Below are positions 35,300 to 46,726 of a stretch of DNA of 64,000 bases, piece by piece. Both the position numbers and the translations under genes were made by a program. Where the stretch lies: NCBI GenBank assembly GCA_905183005.1, contig CAJJDO010000032.1, positions 186,001 to 250,000 of the forward strand, given 5' to 3'. Each line of letters begins with the position of its first letter. The stretch's first letter is position 1. The DNA is from Paramecium pentaurelia (Eukaryota > Ciliophora > Oligohymenophorea > Peniculida > Parameciidae). A model generated the notes under the pieces. That model saw only the letters and a program-made list of their open reading frames with translations. It had not been told where the DNA came from and ran no database searches.

Positions 35300-36190
35300 A
35301 ATATTTTGAATGATTTTTTATTAAAAATATATTATTTATAAAAAGGTCTTAAAATTATTAATTATCACATCTAAATGGTTTTGATTTATCTATAGCAGCT
35401 ATCATTTAATTGATTCATAAGTTAAATTTATCAAATGTTAAATAAATGTTATAATAGTATTTGAATAATAAAATAGATAAAAATGATAGAGTTAAAAATA
35501 AATTCACATAGAACATTATTAATTCATTATAAAAATTGTACTTAATAGTTTATGACTTCTATTTGTTATTGAAATTTCTATATGTCTTGTTAGAAGAACC
35601 TAGAAAAATAAATAATTGGATACTTATTTTGTTCATTAAAATATTATTGAATTGTATTAATATTTTATTCTTCAGTGAATTTGATTTATTACAAATTAGA
35701 TTTGAAAGTTTCTGATTGTAAGTTGACCTATTTCTTAATTTCAGACTATTCAATTTTTAAAGATTGCAATTTACATTTAATCTATTACTAGTAAGAATAT
35801 TATATGTACAGATTTGAGGGTTTACTTAACCTTAATCTCTTTAGGTGTTAAAGTCTTTTATGAATTTATTTTTGTTTTAGTTAGAGATTATCCATGAATC
35901 ATAAATGATAAAGAAGCTTAAGGGGATGATTAATATATTTGGTATTTTCTTTATTAAGCTGATGCATTTCTGACAATAAACATTTTTTGATGGGAATTTT
36001 TGGAGGTTTTAGATTTCATTATTAAATAATTAAATTGCATGTTTCATTAAATTATTATAGCCATTTACTCATAGTTATTTATTATCTATCAAGTTTAAAT
36101 ATAGTGAGTTTATGGATTTTATTTTGTGAAATAAAAGTAATGATTGACAAGATCTCTATGAATTTTTAGTATTATTTAGTTTAATGAAAT
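35300..36190 (+). pseudogene. Possible degenerate remnants of a multi-pass membrane protein gene
   Basis: Several plus-strand stretches look like decayed membrane-protein coding sequence in different frames. One frame (35314-35715) contains HLNGFDLSIAAIIQLIHKL and FLYVLLEEPRKINNWILILF before a TGA. Another (about 35799-36050) contains DLRVYLTLISLGVKVFYEF, a TGA at 35895, NDKEAQGDDQYIWYFLYQAD, a second TGA at 35988, and WEFLEVLDFIIKQL. A third has HLLIVIYYLSSLNIVSLWIL. The GC content is low, part of the minus strand is also open, and no intron set joins these pieces, so chance cannot be excluded. Parent family unknown. Confidence 0.3.
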
Positions 36191-36651
36191 AAAATAATGA
36201 ATTTTAAAAGAGAACCTTTAAAAGACAAAAATAAAATAAAGTTTAATTTTTAATGTTTTGCCATTTTGAAATTCATAAAAATTTTGATTAAAAAGAAATA
36301 AATATATTTCTGAATCAATAAACTAATTGTATCTCAATAATTGTATTATATTAATATTCTTAAATAAGATAATTATTCAATTTTTTAATTTACCAAAAGA
36401 AGAATATTTAAAGTATTAAAAATGTTTTGTAAATATCTATTGAATAATAAGATTTACATAAACAATATGAATGAAAGAAATAATAATATTTAATTATATA
36501 ATTGTAAATGTTATATAATATTTATTAGATATTCAAGAATTTTGAAATATATTGATGATACTTGTTAAATAAAGAGGATAGAATGAATGACTAAATAGTA
36601 ATAATTAGATATAAATTAATTTGAATGAATAATTCTATTTTTATTATACAA
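36191..36651. other. Intergenic AT-rich region
   Basis: About 460 bp downstream of the phosphatidylinositol synthase stop codon. No coding-like or RNA feature was noticed. Confidence 0.45.
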
Positions 36652-37333
36652 TCAAATTTTATTAGATTCTTTTTCTATAATTTTATCTGATGCACTAATC
36701 AATTGAATAAAATTAATATACTAATTAATAATGATAAAATATTTTACATGTTTTAAACATAAAAATGGAACTGAAACGTACATTAGCATTTAAATTACAA
36801 ACCAATCAATAAATACATTCAAATATAAAGTAACCATTGCTGTCTATAAATATATATATGAATTATAATTACTTCGCTCAATAAAACCATGATAAATAAC
36901 ATATATGGAACTTTGTAATATATCTCTAGTATTTTATATTTAGAGACTGCTGTTTTGTGATGTTTTTCATTACAATATAAAGTAGAGTACATCTGATACC
37001 AATGACTACATAAATCCAAAGCTAATGCCCACAAAAACAAGAATCCAATAGTTGGATATAATTTATAGAGTACTGCCAATAAACAAGCATTGGAGAATCT
37101 ATCAGTTACCTATAGATATTAATTATATTTAATACCATATCTAAGACACTTCCAAAAACACTACATTAATTGAATTTTCTGGCAGCCATTCCATCAAAAA
37201 GATCTCCTAATTAACTCACAGAATAAGTAATAGCAGAGACAATAGGATTAAAGCTTCCTGTGTAACAAAAGATAAGTGCACAAATAACTCTTGCATATCC
37301 GATTAGATTTGGAATATAAAAGTATACAGACAT
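36652..37333 (-). CDS. Phosphatidylinositol synthase (CDP-diacylglycerol-inositol 3-phosphatidyltransferase)
   Basis: 208-residue ER membrane enzyme that joins CDP-diacylglycerol and myo-inositol to give phosphatidylinositol. The CDP-alcohol phosphatidyltransferase motif D-x2-DG-x2-AR-x8-G-x3-D-x3-D is complete: Asp44, Asp47-Gly48, Ala51-Arg52, Gly61, Asp65, Asp69. The inositol-enzyme hallmark LDLCSHWYQMYST follows, and the C-terminus INFIQLISASDKI fits the family's QL..A end. Introns 37110-37135 (26 nt) and 36844-36872 (29 nt); the second replaces a false early stop with the true last helix. The start lies 26 bp from the stop of the exosome-subunit gene on the same strand. Confidence 0.94.
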
Positions 37334-37359
37334 ATATATATAATTAATTAATTTATTTA

Positions 37360-38061
37360 TCATTTTATAAACACTAATACTCTCATTAAATCATCAGCAT
37401 CAAATCCACAACTATCAAATGTTCTTAATTTATTATTTCCATTTCTTCCTTAAACTAATATCAATTTTTAATCCACTGAATAAAATTCTTCAAAACTCAT
37501 ATCCTTCACTAATTCTGTTCCAACTTTACCAACAACATAAATTTTATCACATTTAAATGATTTAGTTGGTTCATTAGGTAATAATTCATATTCTTCAATT
37601 TCAGTCAATAAATTCTTTGTAACTTTTATGGTTGGTATTCTTAAATCTGTCATTGCCTCATTTATAGAAGTACAAATGGCTTCTAAATAGGCAATATCTA
37701 TTTAGCATAATAAAAACACTTCAACAACTAAAACCCATCCTTTTTGACCAATTTTTAATTCACTCATATCAGTTTTATATAGTGATTCTAATAACTCTTA
37801 AAGATACTAAGCTTTCTATTTTTCATCATTTGTTCTCTTCATTGAACTTACATTTATTTTAATCTAAGATTAATCACCTAACTCTAACTTTATTCCAGTA
37901 TAGATTGTGATTTCACCCTCATATTTACATGAACCACTTGTACATATAAGATGAGATCTCAACAATTTAACTTCTCTCACTTCATTATTTTTACGTCCAT
38001 CACTTCTTATATTTACTGCAATTCCTCCTTTTATGAATTCTATTTATCCTGTGCTTAACAT
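37360..38061 (-). CDS. Exosome complex RNase PH-domain subunit, RRP42-like
   Basis: 233 residues, no introns. Family features: FIKGGIAVNIRSDGRKNNEVR at the N-terminus (the DGR segment of exosome ring subunits), GSCKYEGEITIYTGIKLEL, a long helix EKQKAQYLQELLESLYKTD, WVLVVEVFLLCQIDIAYLEA, and a C-terminal GRNGNNKLRTFDSCGFDADDLM. RNase PH-like subunits form the six-member ring of the eukaryotic exosome, which threads RNA to the catalytic subunit and is itself inactive. RRP42 (EXOSC7) is the best guess; RRP43 or RRP45 are alternatives. It is somewhat shorter than typical RRP42. Confidence 0.82.
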
Positions 38062-38262
38062 TAATTGTTTTCACTAATTAATTTAATTCTTTATAAAGTT
38101 AATTCTAATAATCCTCATTATTTAACAATACAACATGAATATATATTTAAATTATATACTTTTTTAATCTCAATAATTAATATTAAAGTTAGAGATGAAT
38201 TAAAGCATATGTAATATTTTATAATCTATATATGTATATATATACTAAAATATTTTAATTTA

Positions 38263-38853
38263 ATGAATGAAGATGAAATAAAGCAGATGGTTGAAAAATA
38301 TAAATTGAGAAAAGAGAATTTCGATTCTTATAAACCAAATAAGAAATATTATTTTGAAAATTCGGATGAATTATTTGTCAAAGCCTAAATCAAAGAATAA
38401 TAAACTTTTCTTAAATCTTTCAATCATTATTAAGATTTACCAAGAGCATCTGTAAATATTTTAGGAGCTAGAAGATAATGGGAATTTGCTTCAGGTTATT
38501 TTTTTGTAACAATCCCTGCTTCCTATATCATTGGAAGAATATTAGCAAATGAAAAATATGGAATTTATAATGCAAATCATAGAATTAGAAGAATGAGAAT
38601 ATATACATATTTTAGCTTTGTTTTAATAGGATTCATTTATATCCCTACAATTCCTGTTTTTACTCCTTAAAATTCAGGAATATTTTAACCATAATTTTAT
38701 GAAAAAAAAGTTTAGAGAGATCTAGATTTAAGTTTAAATTTATATCAGAATGTTGATACAATTATAAATAAAGATCAAGAACCAAGTTGGGAAGATTATA
38801 AAAAAATTTTAAGAAATGTATAGAAAAAAACTCTTATGAATGTAAAAGTGTGA
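38263..38853 (+). CDS. Unknown small membrane protein, 196 residues
   Basis: Intronless. The N-terminus is hydrophilic (MNEDEIKQMVEKYKLRKENF). Two hydrophobic stretches follow, ASGYFFVTIPASYIIGRIL and YTYFSFVLIGFIYIPTIPVF, separated by a basic loop (HRIRRMRIYT), so a two-helix hairpin is likely. The C-terminal 60 residues are hydrophilic (YEKKVQRDLDLSLNLYQNVD). It may be a mitochondrial inner-membrane component, but nothing specific shows this. No named family recognised. Confidence 0.75.
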
Positions 38854-39104
38854 ACATATTATATAATTTATTAAATAAATCCTTCAAAAGTCAAATATTT
38901 ATAATAATAAATATAGATATTTTTATTAATTTATCTATCATATAATATTTAATGATTTATTCAATAATTGTATATTTTAATTATTATTATACTACTGTTA
39001 TAAATTGATTATTAGAAAAATTATTAATTATATTTATCAATTAAGAAATAAAAGATAAAGATAAGGATTATTTAATAATTCATATCAATTTACATAGTGT
39101 AATA

Positions 39105-40556
39105 TCATAATTTAGTATATTTTTAAGGTTTATCGATTATGATACAATCATCATCTTCTTTACTATCACTTTCTACAGTTATTGGTTCACCAATTTCATG
39201 ATAAATTATTTAAGGTTTATCTAATTCAATAGTTTTTTAATTTTCTCTTTCTGGACTTAGGCCTAAATCTATTTCAAATTCTTATTAAAGTTTTTAATTC
39301 ACATAATTAAATACTTCATTATCTACTAAGTTTGGTAATTCATCTTAAAAATATATGCATAATACATATGTCCACATACAAATCATTATTTAATAAAATG
39401 GTTTTCTAGAGCTGCAATTTTATTAAACTATCATACATTTATTAAATAATAAATTAGCATAATATTAAAGGAATTCATAATCCAAACTATTAATTAAATT
39501 TTCAATATCTTTATCAGGTAATTAATAATATATAACTTTTTTTTTTACTTCTTTAAAATTTAATTTTTCTTAGCTGAATATAATAACTAATCTTTTCATT
39601 CTTTCATTTTATCCAATTTCTTATAATTCATATGCAGTCTATACAAATGCTGAATATCCTACTTAACTATTTAGATGGATATCACCAATTACATCTTTTG
39701 TAATGTCTTCTTTTTAAAGTGAAGTTAACATAACACTGCATGTAGCTTCATTTACAAAATATGAATTAGAACATTTAAAATTTTTTCTCATTCTTAAAGA
39801 TCCTGAAGTAAAATTAATTTTGGGTCCACAACATGCTTTTAATGAATATACAACATCCAATATAAATTCATATTTCTTACCATAGATATTTATTGTTTTT
39901 CCATTTTCATTTTCTTTTTTAAAAAAATCTAAAATTGGAAAAATTATATCTTTCATTCTTACTATGAATCTTGCCATTTATTCACAATAATAATTATCTG
40001 AAATAAAGATTTATTCCAATAAATCAGGACCATTAATTTCTATTGGAGGAAACCAAGTTGATTTAGAAAAATCAATTCTAATTTTTTTTTCTTCTCTTAA
40101 TAAAGGCATTCTACCAATATCACATTATATTTATGTATATTAATTTACTTTTTAAGCAATAAAAAGTCTTATAGCACTATACTATTCATAAAGTTTAATT
40201 AATTGTAAATTCAAACATGATTCATATTCTAAATATTTCCATTCATCTGGCCATTATTATTATTATAAATCTGATTCTAAATTTGGACTTTATTCTTTCA
40301 TTTTACTCCAAAACTTCTTTCTTATTTCTTTTCCTAACGAATCATCATAAAACACATCATATGCTACTCTAATCCAAAACTCAATTGATGTTTTTCGATT
40401 TCTAACAAATTTACAAATGCATATTTTAAAACAAGGTGATTTCAATGTTTCATTTATTATATTTTCTAATCTTCTCTATTTATACACATCCCAATCCTTT
40501 AATAGTTATTTATCATTTTCTAATTTCTTTTCATTAGGTTTCAAAACCACACCCAT
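39105..40556 (-). CDS. Unknown protein, 483 residues
   Basis: Single uninterrupted frame. Begins MGVVLKPNEKKLENDKQLL. The N-terminal half is helical and charged with LKSPCFKICICKFVRN, WPDEWKYLEYESCLNLQLI and STWFPPIEINGPDLLEQIF. The middle has ARFIVRMKDIIFPILDFFKK and SLKACCGPKINF. A hydrophobic piece near residue 390 (QIMICMWTYVLCIYF) is followed by an acidic C-terminus (ESDSKEDDDCIIIDK). No signal peptide. I recognise no family. Confidence 0.75.
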
Positions 40557-41250
40557 TATTTAATTATAAATCTCTAAATCATTATGATAACAGTCATCTA
40601 GATTTCTAGTTAACTACCTTAATTAAAAAAACTTCTTATTGTACATTTAAATAATTAAATGTTATGGTCAAATTATATAGAACCATTTTAATAGTCCAAT
40701 TAATATATGGTTTTTTATTTTTAATAATTATCTATTTATTTTATAATATTTTATATATATTCTAAGCTATTCAAATAAATTATATATAGAAATTAAGGAA
40801 TATATAAATTATCTATACCTTCTTATCTGAATATTAATATTCCTGAAATTTTGAGTAACAAAAAAATCCTAATTAATATTATGAATTGTTGTTTCTTATT
40901 GATATTTCATGTTTTGAATAATTTATATTATGTAAATATTAGATTTAATATCAATTCAATAATAGATTTAGAGAAAAAGATTATTAAAATAATCATATAA
41001 ATTTTCAGAATATTTATCTTCGAAATAATTTAGAATAACACAATTAAATTTTTATATAAAATTTAAATAATTATCATTGACATCTTTAAGATATCATAGA
41101 TATTTGAACATTGAAATCATAGAAACATTTTAAATTAGAATTCATTAATATTTTTTAAATTGATAAAATAATACAATCGTATTGATTGTATCATTAGATT
41201 TTCAAAGAAAAATGACTTAATCATAAATATTTAAACACTTTTAAGATAGT
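40557..41250. other. Intergenic region, about 690 bp
   Basis: Between the start of the 483-residue gene and the stop of the LYR-motif gene, both minus. AT-rich, with no feature recognised. Confidence 0.5.
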
Positions 41251-41645
41251 TCATTATATTTTATTTTCCTCATCTGTTTTAGTTCTTTCTGATAAAGTTG
41301 TATTTAATTTAAAGTATTCCTCATTCAACTTCTCTCTTGTTTTTTGCATAGCTTCCCTGGAAGTCATTATCATTCTCATGACCATAAATGGATCAGATTC
41401 ATTTTTAGCTATTTCAAATTCTTTCCTAGCACTTTTTCTAATGATGTCTCTCCTTATAATATAGAATTAAGATTTTACCAAGTTTCACCATTCTTATTAG
41501 CCCAATCAAATTCTATTGAAAACTTTAATATATCTCTGTATAATCGTAAAGCTTCTTTATTCTGAGTTTTTTTTGCAGCTGCTCCAACTTTTAGTTTGTT
41601 GAATGGATTATCAAAAATATGAGATAATATGCTTTTTTAATTCAT
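41251..41645 (-). CDS. LYR-motif (Complex1_LYR) mitochondrial protein
   Basis: 122 residues. KEALRLYRDILKFSIEFDW carries the LYR tripeptide at residues 35-37 followed by the usual Phe and basic or aromatic positions, and SARKEFEIAKNESDPFMVMRM completes the three-helix LYR fold. LYR proteins serve as accessory or assembly factors for mitochondrial complexes and Fe-S cluster delivery, usually bound to acyl carrier protein; which complex this one serves is not shown. One 26-nt intron (41453-41478) joins GETW to RDIIRKSARKEF. The Lys/Ala-rich start (NPFNKLKVGAAAKK) could aid mitochondrial import. Confidence 0.87.
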
Positions 41646-42176
41646 TAATTATAATTATAGATAAATGAGAATTTCATAATGATGTAATTGTAAATGGAAA
41701 AGAAATCTAATTAATAATAATATCTATTAATAAAATCAATCCAAAAAAAGTATGACTAAAATTTTGAATATGAAAAACAACATTCATAATTATTATTAAT
41801 GAGAATTATAAGATTAAAAAAATAATAATACACATAGAATAATTTAGGCTAAAAATATTAAAATAGTATTGTAATTCTCTCTGAGTTTAAATATTTGATA
41901 TAATCATAGGAATTAAAGTTTCTATCCTTGATTATATTAAGTTATATACCTTAATTTGAATCAAATATTAACAATATATAAATATGAATAATTAGAATGT
42001 ATAATAATTGTAGATAAAGATAAACATTAATTCAAAAAATGGGTTTTAATAGCTTTTATAAAAGATAAGATTTAAATAAATATTTATTAGATCTAATTAT
42101 TACAAAACTCTTAAATAATAAAACTTGAATATTGTTTTATTTATATATTTTTTTAGTTTTAATTAAAAATAAATTA
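41646..42176. other. Divergent intergenic region
   Basis: About 530 bp between the divergent starts of the LYR gene (minus) and the polymerase subunit gene (plus). It should carry both promoters. No motif recognised. Confidence 0.5.
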
Positions 42177-43252
42177 ATGGATTAGCATAAACTATAATTT
42201 AAGGAAGATTAAATAATGAAAGTACATATAATTTACGATATAGTGTAGCCTTTTAAATAAGAAAGATTTAATATTAAATAATTTTAAAGAGATTTAGAAA
42301 TTAATATTCTGTCAAAAACAGATGAAAAGATAGTATTTGAGATAATAAATATCGATGCTCCTATTGCTAATTCTTTAAGAAGAATAATGATTGCAGAAGT
42401 AAATCATAATATAAATAGAGATCCCTACTATGGCAATTCATAAAGTTTAAGTAATCCAAAATACAAGTGTTATACCAGATGAAGTATTAGCTCATAGATT
42501 GGGGTAATTAAATAGAAATAATATTAGATTAATTCCAATAATTGCAGATCCATTGTAATTCATTGAAAAAGATGATTAAGAAGAATATAATGAATTAAAT
42601 TCAATTGATTTTACATTATTTGCAAAGTGTGAGAAAAAGCCAAATAGTAAGTAGGATGATCCTATTGAATAACAATATACAAATACAACAGTATATTCTA
42701 GCAGTTTAATTTGGTAACCAAAAGGATAATAAGCTAAATTATTTGCTGCTAATCCAATTCGTCCAGTTCATTCTAATATTATAATTGCTAAATTGAGAGA
42801 AAATCAAGAACTGAATTTAAGATTAATTTGTGAGAAAGGTGTAGGTAAAAGACATGCAAAATGGTATTTAATAAAATTTATTTATAGGTCTCCTGTATGT
42901 ACAGCCTTTTATAAATTAATGCCATCAATTACTATTAAAAATTAATTAGATAGTTAAAGATAAGAGAAGTTGGCATCTATTTGTCCAATGAAAGTATTTG
43001 GAATAAAAGGAAATTAAATAAAAGTTGTTAATCCAAGAAATTGTACTACTTGTAGAGAATGTATAAGAGAAGCCAATGGATTTGATAAAGATGTTGAATT
43101 AAATAAAATAGATAATCATTTTATTTGTAATAATTATATATATATTATTTTTAGTTTCAATTGAAAGTGTTGGATAATATGAAGCTAAAGATATTATGTT
43201 ATAAGCTATAGATGTTTTTAGATCAAAAGTATAATTGTACATTAAAGAATGA
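42177..43252 (+). CDS. RNA polymerase I and III subunit AC40 (RPAC1/RPC40)
   Basis: 325 residues, close to the family length. Alpha-like subunit shared by Pol I and Pol III, forming the assembly heterodimer with AC19. Seen: INIDAPIANSLRRIMIAE with EIPTMAIHKV, the alpha motif; VIPDEVLAHRLGLIPIIADP; GVGKRHAKWSPVCTAFYKLMP; and FIFSIESVGQYEAKDIMLQA at the C-terminus. A Cys cluster CTTCREC near residue 270 recalls the Fe-S or ferredoxin-like insert of archaeal RpoD. Four introns: 42399-42420 (22), 42504-42527 (24), 42864-42887 (24) and 43127-43154 (28). The two 24-nt introns have no in-frame TGA, so their retention would be silent for frame. Confidence 0.95.
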
Positions 43253-43284
43253 TTTTTTATATTCATTAATATTAATTTATATAT

Positions 43285-45125
43285 TCACAGCATTAATTGT
43301 AAATTTCCAATTTATTTGCAAATATCTCTGTATTTACATTTATTAATATTAATAGGCTTTGTTTCAACAACTTTTTTCAATTAAAACGAAGTTATACGAT
43401 ATGAGGAGTTGTCAAAATGCAACATGATATTATTACAAATCTAACTATATAGTACAAGATAATCTAATAATATAATGGCAGCTTCTTCTCTTGGTTCAGG
43501 ACTCTTTATCTTAAATTTGATTCATACCTAAAAATCAGTATAAAGATTTAGTTTAATTGACAAAACTGTCTTAATTTCAAAAATGGCTTATTTTAAAAAT
43601 GGTAACATTAAAACATAATGACTAAGTACTTCTAAATCACTTTTATCAAAAGCTGCTGCAAATTTTTAATCTTGTATTATCATCTTATAGATATTTTGAT
43701 TATCTTTAACCCTCATCCACTAATGATAAATAGGAGATTGTTACCAATCTTTCAAAAGATCTTGTAAAATTATTTTAAAATTCATTAATTTCATTTAAAT
43801 ATTATTTTTTTATATCAGTATTTAAAGTATATTAATGAAAATTGATTAATCCTAAAGTATTTATATTTGATTCTATCATTAATTTAAATTATTTTGTCTT
43901 AAATATAGCATGTTTAATCATAAAATAAAGTATTTTCTCTTATAAACAATTCTAATTAAAGAAATCAAAATGATCTATTAACTTGGCTACTCTAAGAATG
44001 AGTTTTAGTAAATAAAAAATGTTCTATAGTATTAAATCATTTTATAAAAAGTCTTTTGTTGGATTTTGAATAGAAAATTAAGGTTTTGGAGGATGATTGA
44101 AATAATTATTATTGTAATTTCTATCAATTGCTTCTCTAGGACTTAATCTACGTTTCCATTCATTATCTTTTTATTATTATTAATATTATGTTTAGCCTCT
44201 TGTAATATGAAAGGATCCACTAATTTGAAGTAATCTAGGTCTTTCATTAAATAAAGGATGATCAAACAATTAATTAGCAGATAATCTTTTATTCATATCT
44301 ACTTATAAACATTTGATAATGAAATCTTTAGCATGAGCAGATAATAATATCTTTTTTGGAAATTAAATAGGAGTGGTTGTAATTTATTTGATAAATTCTT
44401 TTTCTGTTTCAGCTACCCAAGGAGTGCAACCTTTTTAATTAAACTAATAATATACCGCAAAGAGTTTAATAAAACATAATACCAATACTCCAAATGTCAC
44501 TTTTTTCAGAGTATTAATTATCCATCAAAGCCTATGGACTCATATATAATGTTGTACCAACATTATAATAAACTTTCTCTTAAACACCCATAATTTTAGA
44601 AAATCCATAATCTGCTATTTTAGGTATTCCATTGCTTAATAAAATATTTGAAGGTTTGATATCTCTATGAATTATACCTTTTCTTATTTATTCTAAAAAG
44701 CCATTGATTATTTATTTAAATAATTATGTGGCTTCATTTTCTTGCAAATGATTTTTCTATTCTATCAATTATCCTAGATCACCTTTTTAAAATAAAAATA
44801 GATTCTCATACCTTAATTGCAAAATTCTGTTATTATGTAAGTATTAGATTGTGAACGAATACATTAATACATTTTTATGATGTTTGGAGAATCTAACAAT
44901 CCTAATGCATAGATTTCTTAATTTAGTAACATCAATTCAATTTCATTTGTTAATTATTTCATATTGCATACCTTTATATTTTAGACAATTAATTACTTTT
45001 ATTGCTACTAAATCTCCATTCAAATCATTTACTCCTTTATATACTTAACTTTTATATCCTGTACCAATTAAATCAGATTGTAAATAACTAAAGTGACCTA
45101 TTTGAATTCGAGGAATTTATTGCAT
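43285..45125 (-). CDS. Protein kinase with DYG motif and long C-terminal region (ULK/NEK-like)
   Basis: About 570 residues. Catalytic domain at the N-terminus: glycine loop IGTGYKSQVY, VAIKV with Lys43, catalytic loop HRDIKPSNILL, DYGFSK in place of DFG, GTTLYMSPQAL, SDIWSIGIMFYQ. All residues needed for catalysis are present, with a Tyr at the middle DFG position. The C-terminal half is helical and Asn/Gln-rich (FEIKTVLSIKLNLY, EEAAIILLDYLVLYSQI). Introns 44972-44996 (25), 44783-44811 (29), 44431-44455 (25), 43720-43744 (25) and a fifth ending at 43527, starting at 43504 (24 nt) or 43510 (18 nt); both keep frame and remove an in-frame TGA. The activation segment resembles ULK or NEK kinases; exact group uncertain. 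Confidence 0.87.
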
Positions 45126-45240
45126 TTAAATAATTTTAATATTATTCTTTAAAAGTATCAAAGGTTTATTGCGTTTATTGGGATAGCTTTCAATTATAAA
45201 ATTCAAAAAAAATTATGATTTTATAATAACAAATTCTTAA

Positions 45241-46673
45241 ATGAGCTAAGACAAAAAGTCCTTTTTTGATTTTACTTCTCCTTTTGATTTAGAGAGATAA
45301 ATCGAAATTTTTCATAAGTCACATAAAGATCAGTTCTTTGTTCCTAAAAATGACAAATTTAAAATGAAGACTCTAGTACTCTAAAGGAATTATCTTATAA
45401 AATACAATGAGAAAGTATCATATAATACTTATATAAAAAGAGTACTACATAAAAGTATTTCAATATAACAAATGCGTTAATTGAAATTGTTAGTCATCCA
45501 AAAATGGGTCTTGGAATATCACTTACTAAAAATGGTGGAAATTTTACATTTTACGGTATTGTTGAATAATGGTTTATTTATATGAAAAAATGGTGTATCT
45601 AATCCAATTTTTCTAAAGAATACAACATTATTATTATGATTGGAAAAGGCAGTTTTGCTAAGGTACTAGCACTTATATTATTTTAGGTTTTTAAAATTTA
45701 AAGAATAAGTGATAGAAAAGAATTTGCTGTAAAAGTGTTTGATAAATCGATTTTGAAAAGTTAAGATAGACCTGCTCTTCTTAAAGAAATTGAACTTCTA
45801 AGATTGATGAATCACAAAAATGTTGTTACTATTTAAGAAACTTACGAAAACGATTAATACATCTATTTAGTGTAAGAACTGTATTAAGGAGGTGAATTGC
45901 ATAAGGAACTGAAGAGAAGCAGAACATTCTCAGAGAGAGGTGCATTCATAATAGTTCAATAAGTTATTGAAGCATTAATTTATGTGCATTCTCATGGAAT
46001 AATTCATAGAGATATAAAACCTGAAAATATTATTTTGAGAGAAGAAGGAATAATAGATTAGATTGTTTTAGCTGATTTTGGATTAGCAGATTATTATAGA
46101 AAGGATTGTAAATATATGTTTACTAGATGTGGGACACCAGGATACGTTGCACCGGAATTATTATAAGATAAAATTTATGATCATAAAGTTGATGTATATA
46201 GTTGTGGTGTACTTCTATATTACCTACTAGTAGGAAAGGGACCTTTTGATTCTAATAATTATGATTTGACAGTGAAAGCAAATTTTAATGGATAAGTTGA
46301 TTTGACTAAATTCAATTTTACAAATGAATGTCTTGAACTTTTAAGAGGGATGTTGGATCCAAATCCATAAAATAGATTAACTCTTGAATAAGTTAAAAAA
46401 AGTTAGTTTTTTAAAAGACATAATTTTACATATAATCAAGTTAGTAGTTAAACAAGTTTAGGAAGCATAAATTATTAATCAGATTCATAAATATAATCTC
46501 CATAATAATCACCATATCAAGATAACAGAAATTTTAATGAATAAAAAAGTAGATTTGTATAATATAATTCTCCTTTACATTCACCTATGAGACTCAATTC
46601 ACCAAATTTATCACCCTTAACTGGTCCTTAACATAAAAGCCCTAATTTACAAAGAGTACCAATTTAAATATGA
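45241..46673 (+). CDS. CAMK-like protein kinase, tandem copy 1
   Basis: 460 residues. A 125-residue N-terminal domain (FKMKTLVLQRNYLIKYNEK ... GGNFTFYGIVEQWFIYMKKW) looks like a PH-type fold. The kinase domain (about 125-385) has MIGKGSFAKVFK, FAVKVF, HRDIKPENIILRE, DFGLADYY, the activation segment YMFTRCGTPGYVAPELL and DVYSCGVLLYYLL. A Ser/Gln/Pro-rich tail follows, with several SP and TP sites. There are no EF hands, unlike CDPKs. Introns 45415-45440 (26 nt) and 45663-45686 (24 nt, phase 0, no TGA); the second sits exactly in the glycine loop, a position shared by copies 2 and 3. Confidence 0.92.
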
Positions 46674-46678
46674 AATTA

Positions 46679-46700
46679 ATATATATATATATATATATAT
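46679..46700. repeat. (AT)11 microsatellite
   Basis: Eleven AT dinucleotides lie in the 53-bp gap between kinase copies 1 and 2. This gap must hold the 3' end of one and the promoter of the next. Confidence 0.9.
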
Positions 46701-46726
46701 AATCGAGTTAATTTTATAAATTAATA

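Noticed and set aside
46679..46700. AT run considered as an origin or telomere-like element
   Set aside because: Simple AT microsatellite; Paramecium telomeres are C4A2/C3A3-type, and none are seen in the window.
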